Below are positions 49,075 through 50,498 of a stretch of DNA of 50,498 nt, piece by piece. The notes under the pieces were generated by a model that saw only the letters and a program-made list of their open reading frames with translations, made no database searches and was not told the origin of the DNA. Each line of letters starts with the position of its first letter. Within the stretch, counting starts at the first letter, position 1. The translations under genes and the position numbers were made by a program. The DNA is from Fibrobacter sp. (GTDB lineage: Bacteria > Fibrobacterota > Fibrobacteria > Fibrobacterales > Fibrobacteraceae): positions 1-50,498 of the forward strand of contig NZ_JAFZKX010000051.1 in the NCBI RefSeq assembly GCF_017551775.1, read 5' to 3'.

Positions 49075-49378
49075 TTCCCCAATCCTTTTTGTATGTGAAA
49101 GAATAGGTTTAATATAATCTATTTTATTTTATATATAACAAACAAAATAAACTTTTTTTCAGATAAATTCATTTACATAAACATTCATAAAAACATTGCA
49201 ATACAATTGCATTTCATTAACAACACAACAAATTGCATCAAGTTTTTTCTGAACAACTAAAAACATTATAAAAAGGGCTTCCATTAAGGCTCATTTTTCG
49301 ATTTTTAGGCCAAAATCGCTACTTTTGGGGGCCAAAGATTCTCAAAGCATTGGCAAAAATTCTATTTTCGAGCCCACT
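49075..49378. other. Gene-free AT-rich upstream region
   Basis: It holds the leader and promoter region of the minus-strand gene at 47107-49074. The first roughly 110 bases are very similar to 46821-46930 before the sister copy, including TTTG followed 22 bases later by TATATTAA on the minus strand. A small hairpin CGATTTT-TAGGCC-AAAATCG lies at 49297-49316. No gene or RNA was recognised. Confidence 0.55.
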
Positions 49379-50047
49379 ATGATTTGTAAAAAATGCGGAA
49401 GGGAGTACGAAGACGACATGCTGAAGTGCCTGTGGTGCGACGCGCCTAACGACCACCATGTTGCGCCAGAACCCCCTTCAAGGCAGGATTTATCGGAAGT
49501 ATTGGATGTCCAGGCCCGAATCGATTCCGTCATCACCCGCCAGATGGAAAGGGCTTCCATTGAAACGGATACCTCAGAAGAAACAGAAAAGAAGATCGCC
49601 AAGCACCCCGCCGGAGACTTCATGTGGTGTGCCGCCATTTTAGGAGCCGGGGGACTGATTTCTGCAATAGTCGGGGCATCCCTTATAGCCTTCTTCCACA
49701 GAAAGGAAATCCGCAAGAACCTCGCCCTGACAAAATTCACCTCGGCCTACATTTCCTCCGTTACCGCACAATTCTTTATACTCAACGGCCTCGCCAAAAT
49801 CACAATGGATGCAATATCGATGCATCTGCATGGCGAAGTAGCCACAACACTCACAAAGGCCGTAACCTACGGACAGGGGGTCATCTTCCTTTTCCTATGC
49901 GGGTATACGGGAGCCTTTATCATCAAGAAGATTGCACCGGATTACAACCCCATCGAGTACAGAAAGGCTTCGGTCTGTGCAACGGTATCATCCATACCCG
50001 CTGTAATTCTATTATCCATTCTTACCTATTACCTTTTTTATACGTAA
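49379..50047 (+). CDS. Zinc-ribbon multi-pass membrane protein, unknown function
   Basis: A 222-residue protein from ATG 49379 (a TTG 18 codons upstream is less likely). MICKKCGREYEDDMLKCLWC is an N-terminal zinc ribbon (CxxC-x13-CxxC). A charged linker with many Glu/Lys follows (residues about 30-78), then four hydrophobic segments: WCAAILGAGGLISAIVGASLIAFF, FTSAYISSVTAQFFILNGLA, YGQGVIFLFLCGYTGAFII and SVCATVSSIPAVILLSILTYYLF. No family was recognised beyond the ribbon. It lies between the duplicated secreted-protein genes and guaA, with which it is co-directional (39-base gap). Confidence 0.7.
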   Translation: MICKKCGREYEDDMLKCLWCDAPNDHHVAPEPPSRQDLSEVLDVQARIDSVITRQMERASIETDTSEETEKKIAKHPAGDFMWCAAILGAGGLISAIVGASLIAFFHRKEIRKNLALTKFTSAYISSVTAQFFILNGLAKITMDAISMHLHGEVATTLTKAVTYGQGVIFLFLCGYTGAFIIKKIAPDYNPIEYRKASVCATVSSIPAVILLSILTYYLFYT

Positions 50048-50072
50048 GCTAGGCAAAACCCGCCAAAATTTC

Positions 50073-50080
50073 TATCTTTG
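50073..50080 (+). promoter_or_regulatory. -7 box six bases before the guaA ATG
   Basis: TATCTTTG is an exact TAnnTTTG match; GGGG directly before the ATG might instead act as a weak ribosome site. Confidence 0.4.
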
Positions 50081-50086
50081 GGGCGT

Positions 50087-50498
50087 ATGAAGAATGTTGA
50101 TACCATTGCCGTTTTGGACTTTGGCGGGCAGTACGCCCACCTGATAGCCAACCGCGTGCGCCGCTTGGGCGTGTTTACCGAAATCCACTCCCCTGCCGCC
50201 CCGGTTTCTGAACTCGAAGGCGTGAAGGGCATCATTTACAGTGGCGGTCCGTCTAGCGTGTATGCCGCGGACGCTCCAGAATACAATCCCGAAATTTTGG
50301 ACCTCCCCGTGCCGAAGCTCGGCATCTGCTACGGTCACCAGCTCATCGCCCAGCAGTTGGGCGGTCACGTGGAACCGGGCAAGGTCAAGGAATACGGCAT
50401 CGCCGACCTCATCGTGGGTGACGAAAAGTGCCCGATTTTGAAGGACCTCCCGAAGGCCTCCCCGATGTGGATGAGCCACGGCGACCAGGTCACCAAGC
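50087..50498 (+). CDS. guaA: GMP synthase, N-terminal part, truncated by window edge
   Basis: The first 137 residues of the glutamine-hydrolysing GMP synthase. The N-terminal class I glutamine amidotransferase domain reads TIAVLDFGGQYAHLIANRVRRLGVF, GIIYSGGPSSVY and LGICYGHQLIAQQLGG, with nucleophile Cys81 in GICYGHQ. MWMSHGDQV near the edge is the conserved block before the catalytic His. The enzyme turns XMP into GMP. The ATP-pyrophosphatase domain lies beyond the window. Confidence 0.96.
   Translation, partial: MKNVDTIAVLDFGGQYAHLIANRVRRLGVFTEIHSPAAPVSELEGVKGIIYSGGPSSVYAADAPEYNPEILDLPVPKLGICYGHQLIAQQLGGHVEPGKVKEYGIADLIVGDEKCPILKDLPKASPMWMSHGDQVTK

Noticed and set aside
49075-49378. An insertion sequence or transposon remnant causing the tandem duplication
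   Set aside because: No transposase frame, terminal inverted repeats or target-site duplication could be seen around 46.8-49.4 kb.
1-50498. tRNA genes
   Set aside because: I looked for cloverleaf-like segments with GTTCRAnnC T-arms in the intergenic gaps and found none convincing; a tRNAscan run would settle it.

Overview
The window looks like a chromosomal segment of a Fibrobacter-type anaerobe (Fibrobacterota, FCB group). The evidence is a serine-rich linker of the kind common in Fibrobacter surface proteins, secreted polysaccharide-degrading enzymes (a GH43 arabinanase-like enzyme and a CE2-type acetyl esterase), the oxygen-independent ThiH thiamine route, a FlgD/T9SS-like C-terminal module, and promoters that resemble the Bacteroidetes -33/-7 type (TTTG-N20-TAnnTTTG). 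The genus is an inference; no ribosomal RNA gene is present. Most of the DNA is GC-rich core sequence. Four secreted-protein genes (370-2253, 14231-15271, 44982-46820, 47107-49074) are clearly AT-richer.

Layout. 1-2.8 kb: partial GNAT acetyltransferase, a subtilase-like secreted protein and an orphan DinJ/RelB-type antitoxin. 2.8-9.2 kb: nitroreductase, metG, a lipoprotein, glutaminyl cyclase, DUF4416, a DUF486 membrane protein and an M23/LysM peptidoglycan hydrolase. 9.2-13.8 kb: the thiamine thiazole genes thiS-thiF-thiG-thiH and thiE on the minus strand, interrupted by an opposite-strand prepilin gene. 14.2-24.9 kb: a secreted protein of mixed composition, a GH43 enzyme, an RND pump with its adaptor, a CE2-type esterase and two coupled DUF5683 proteins. 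25-26.1 kb: rpsF-rpsR-rplI. 26.2-32.2 kb: an MCE (MlaD-type) protein, recG, a small membrane protein, a BamA/TamA-like outer-membrane protein and the RNase P RNA. 32.2-34.8 kb: a small acidic protein, dnaX and ybaB. 34.9-40.6 kb: a complete TolC-adaptor-RND operon. 40.7-44.9 kb: a GspE/PilB-type ATPase, mtgA, a short DnaG-like primase and murB. 45-49.1 kb: two tandem subtilase-like paralogues. 49.4-50.5 kb: a zinc-ribbon membrane protein and the start of guaA.

Working groups. ThiS, ThiF, ThiG and ThiH make the thiazole and ThiE joins it to the pyrimidine. The TolC-adaptor-RND operon encodes a full tripartite exporter; the other adaptor-RND pair must borrow an outer-membrane channel. MurB, MtgA and the M23/LysM protein act on peptidoglycan, and the MCE and BamA/TamA-like proteins act in the outer envelope. 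MetG, the ribosomal proteins, DnaX, RecG, YbaB and RNase P are housekeeping functions.

The most notable observations are these. (1) A run of ten A's in dnaX lies at the expected domain III/IV boundary, and both shifted frames stop within three codons, as expected for a slippage-made gamma subunit. (2) Three secreted subtilase-fold paralogues have lost the catalytic serine: two carry Gly-Thr-Glu instead of Gly-Thr-Ser and one carries Ala. (3) A dispersed intergenic repeat is built from a degenerate heptamer, RGTYRYT, in exact 7-base phase. (4) A TAnnTTT-like promoter box sits 4-6 bases before many ATG codons, implying leaderless mRNAs. (5) One RND permease has Thr-Asn where the proton-relay Asp pair is expected.
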